Assembly (NCBI RefSeq): GCF_003315175.1 | Contig: NZ_QNRQ01000004.1 | Location: forward strand, 1-64,000 | Length of the DNA: 64,000 nt | Source of the DNA: Eoetvoesiella caeni | GTDB lineage: Bacteria > Pseudomonadota > Gammaproteobacteria > Burkholderiales > Burkholderiaceae_B | Direction: 5' to 3' | Shown here: positions 61,648 through 64,000 of the stretch, one piece after another | Layout: each line of letters begins with the position of its first letter | How positions within the stretch are numbered: position 1 is the stretch's first letter | The notes under the pieces: generated by a model | Seen by the model: the letters and a program-made list of their open reading frames with translations, nothing else | Database searches by the model: none | What the model was told of the DNA's origin: nothing | Position numbers and translations under genes: made by a program

Positions 61648-63749
61648 CCACGGCCGAGAACCCGACAAACAAAAGAACCATTCCCGCCGTCTCCATTACG
61701 ACAGCCCATACTGGAGCATCAAGCAACGCTAATGCCCTGGGTATGCGCCCTATGCAGGAGCGTGCGTACGCCAAGCGTGGCGAACAATACCTGCTGATTA
61801 AATCACCACCCGCTTCAGGCAAATCACGTGCACTCATGTTCATCGCGCTTGACAAGCTACACAACCAGGGCCTTAAACAAGCCATTATTGTTGTTCCGGA
61901 ACGCTCGATTGGCGGCAGCTTCGCCGATGAACCATTAAAGAAATTTGGTTTCTGGGCTGACTGGATCGTTAAACCGCAATGGAATTTGTGCAATGCACCC
62001 GGTGCAGACGAGCCACGGGTCGCCAAGTCTAAAGTGAAAGCCGTAGGCGAGTTTCTTGCCAGTGACGATCAAATACTCATCTGCACGCATGCGACTTTTC
62101 GTTTCGCTGTGGACGACCTAGGCGTAGCAGCTTTTGATAACCGCTTGATTGCGATTGATGAGTTCCACCATGTCAGCAGCAACCCAGACAACCGCTTAGG
62201 CAGCCAGCTCGGGCAGTTCGTCGAGAATGACAAGGCACACATTGTCGCTATGACGGGTTCTTATTTTCGTGGGGATGCCGAAGCAGTACTTGGGCCTCAG
62301 GATGAAGCCCGTTTTGAAACCGTGACCTACACCTACTACGAACAGCTCAACGGCTATGAGTACCTGAAATCACTGGATATAGGCTATTTCTTCTACACAG
62401 GCCGCTATCTGGATGCGATCATGAAGGTGCTGGACCCCGCACTCAAAACCATCGTGCATATTCCGAACGTAAACTCCCGCGAAAGCCTGAAGGACAAGCA
62501 CAAGGAAGTTGAAGAGATCATGGACTCGCTGGGCCAATGGCAAGGCGTCGATCCGGCCACAGGGTTTCATCTGATCAAGCTGCCAGCCGACAAGGGCGGA
62601 CGTGTCATAAAAGTAGCCGACCTGGTCGATGACGGTGACGCGGCCAAGCGCTCCAATGTGCTGAACGCTCTAAAAGAGCCGACGCAGCGCCAAAATCGTG
62701 ATTATATCGACATCATCATTGCCCTTGGTATGGCGAAGGAAGGGTTTGACTGGATTTGGTGTGAACACGCCTTAACCATTGGCTATCGCAGCAGCCTGAC
62801 TGAAATCGTCCAGATCATAGGACGTGCGACACGGGATGCGCCAGGTAAAGAAAAAGCACGCTTCACTAATCTGATTGCAGAACCTGATGCAACGGAGGCC
62901 GCCGTTGCGGACGCGGTGAACGACACCTTAAAGGCCATTGCAGCCAGCCTACTTATGGAGCAAGTACTGGCCCCACGGTTCGAATTCACGCCAAAGAATG
63001 CGGGGGTTCAAAACGGGTTTGACTATGGCCCAGACGGCTATGTTGATGGCGGCACCAATGTCGGCGTTAATGAGACGACAGGCCAATATCACGTTGAGAT
63101 CAGTGGGCTTGCTATGCCGCAAAGCGCCGAAGCAAGCCGGGTCTGCCAGGAAGACTTAAACGAGGTCATTACCGCGTTTGTACAAGATAAGTCCGCTTTA
63201 GAGCGTGGTCTGTTCGATCGTGAAAACACCCTCCCCGAAGAGCTGACACAGTTGCGTATGGGTAAAATTGTGCGTGACCGCTATCCCGAACTCAGCAATA
63301 CGGATCAGGAAGCGATTCGGCAACACGCCATTGCCGCGTTAACGATTACTCAACAAGCCAAGCAGCAGATGATTGATGGCAATCAAACCGCCCCAGAAGA
63401 TAGTAAAGGCGGCCTGGCGCTGATTCAAGGCGTACGCAAGTTTGTAAACGTACGCGACCTGGACATTGACCTTATCGACCGTATTAACCCTTTCGAGGCC
63501 GCCTACGCCATTCTAGCTAAGGCGATGGATGAAAAGACGCTGCGCCAGGTACAAGCCAGCGTTGCCGCTAAGCGTGTCAGCATCCCTTATGACGAGGCGC
63601 GTGAGCTGGCACAGCGTGCCTTGCAGTTCAAGCAAGAGCGAGGCCGTTTGCCAGACATCAATTCCCCCGACGCATGGGAGAAGCGCATGGCGGAAGGGAT
63701 AGCAGCCTTCGCACGTTACCGTGCCCAGCAAACGGCAAAGGAACAATAG
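61644..63749 (+). CDS. SF2 DEAD/DEAH-type helicase of the R-M-like cluster
   Basis: A 701-residue helicase: Walker A SPPASGKS (residues 54-61), DEFH box (Asp172-His175, variant of DEAH), motif VI 'QIIGRATRD' (390-398), and a C-terminal helical region. It probably uses ATP to move along or remodel DNA for the associated nucleases. It is translationally coupled to the methyltransferase by a 4-base overlap and followed after 7 bp by the next gene. Such helicases occur in several restriction-like systems but the mechanism here is unknown. Confidence 0.9.
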   Translation: MTTAENPTNKRTIPAVSITTAHTGASSNANALGMRPMQERAYAKRGEQYLLIKSPPASGKSRALMFIALDKLHNQGLKQAIIVVPERSIGGSFADEPLKKFGFWADWIVKPQWNLCNAPGADEPRVAKSKVKAVGEFLASDDQILICTHATFRFAVDDLGVAAFDNRLIAIDEFHHVSSNPDNRLGSQLGQFVENDKAHIVAMTGSYFRGDAEAVLGPQDEARFETVTYTYYEQLNGYEYLKSLDIGYFFYTGRYLDAIMKVLDPALKTIVHIPNVNSRESLKDKHKEVEEIMDSLGQWQGVDPATGFHLIKLPADKGGRVIKVADLVDDGDAAKRSNVLNALKEPTQRQNRDYIDIIIALGMAKEGFDWIWCEHALTIGYRSSLTEIVQIIGRATRDAPGKEKARFTNLIAEPDATEAAVADAVNDTLKAIAASLLMEQVLAPRFEFTPKNAGVQNGFDYGPDGYVDGGTNVGVNETTGQYHVEISGLAMPQSAEASRVCQEDLNEVITAFVQDKSALERGLFDRENTLPEELTQLRMGKIVRDRYPELSNTDQEAIRQHAIAALTITQQAKQQMIDGNQTAPEDSKGGLALIQGVRKFVNVRDLDIDLIDRINPFEAAYAILAKAMDEKTLRQVQASVAAKRVSIPYDEARELAQRALQFKQERGRLPDINSPDAWEKRMAEGIAAFARYRAQQTAKEQ

Positions 63750-63756
63750 GATAGCA

Positions 63757-64000
63757 ATGCCTACAACACTGTCAGATGATGAGTTATTAGACGCTCTGGG
63801 CGTCGATACCACACCTCAAAAAACAGCCATGCACACGCCGCGTGAAGAACGGATCATTGCGGGCTTTGAAGATATACAGCGGTTCTTTACGGCTAATGGG
63901 CACGCCCCACGCCATGGGGATGACCGCGACATCTTTGAGCGCCTTTATGCCGTGCGCCTGGACCGCTTGCGGGCCCTGCCTGAGGCACGAGACCTCCTGG
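63757..64000 (+). CDS. GIY-YIG nuclease-family protein (5' end, cut by window edge)
   Basis: The first 81 codons are visible. The segment 'REERIIAGFEDIQRFF ... DDRDIFERLYAVRLDRLRALPE' resembles the N-terminal part of GIY-YIG nuclease-family proteins that follow such methyltransferase/helicase genes. The nuclease motif itself lies beyond the edge, so the call rests on recall of the N-terminus and on gene order. ATG 63757 follows AGGATAGCA. It would be the fourth gene of the cluster. Confidence 0.55.
   Translation, partial: MPTTLSDDELLDALGVDTTPQKTAMHTPREERIIAGFEDIQRFFTANGHAPRHGDDRDIFERLYAVRLDRLRALPEARDLL

Noticed and set aside
57873-64000. BREX or DISARM system
   Set aside because: No brxC/pglZ, brxL, drmA/drmB or DUF1998 helicase; gene set differs despite the methyltransferase and helicase.

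Overview
The window looks like a chromosome segment of a betaproteobacterium of the family Alcaligenaceae (Bordetella/Pusillimonas/Achromobacter relatives). The signs are high GC, a betaproteobacterial rRNA leader, the tol-pal operon, zapA followed by 6S RNA, an orphan TctBA tricarboxylate transporter pair, and dispersed GC-rich palindromic repeats. This is inferred from gene content and protein style, not from an alignment.

Positions 1-481 hold the promoter and leader of an rRNA operon that reads off the left edge. From 1139 to about 50600 the window is ordinary chromosome: msrA, a small cytochrome c, lgt, a SIMPL protein, 6S RNA and zapA, tctBA, a beta-hydroxyacid dehydrogenase, rppH, proS, and ybgC-tolQRAB-pal-cpoB. 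An iron-type ABC permease/ATPase pair and a hydrolase are translationally attached to cpoB. Next come a PCu(A)C copper chaperone, a BMP-type nucleoside ABC transporter, tag, a chemoreceptor behind a sigma-28-like promoter, a hydroxyacid dehydrogenase, serine acetyltransferase, a TorF-like porin, an AhpD-like protein with a methyltransferase, a TetR/DUF1428 pair, arfB, kgtP, azoR and purT. A four-gene operon (RND adaptor, RND pump, response regulator, sensor kinase) lies behind a CusR-type box. After it come a 2,5-dihydroxypyridine dioxygenase-like gene with an alpha/beta hydrolase and a TetR regulator, an MFS/TetR divergent pair, DUF2164, murI, a small lipoprotein and a GFA protein.

From about 50700 to the right edge the window becomes an accessory island. 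It holds hipBA behind a nested palindromic operator, a fragment of an EamA transporter, a RadC-family gene, and an AT-rich two-gene module (AAA/DUF3696-type ATPase plus a protein with a phospholipase-D-like signature). A restriction-modification-like cluster follows: an Mrr-like endonuclease, an MmeI-like adenine methyltransferase, an SF2 helicase, and the start of what looks like a GIY-YIG nuclease gene cut by the window edge.

The most interesting region is 53400-57660. The ATPase/PLD-like module sits between two direct copies (about 440-470 bp) of the radC 5' end and its upstream leader, so one recombination would excise it. The second copy carries a 48-bp palindromic insertion flanked by a 6-bp duplication. 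The module is a candidate anti-phage defence system that I cannot match to a named system. Several regulators also have readable operator-like palindromes (hipB, two TetR genes, CusR-type) or a repeated 21-mer.
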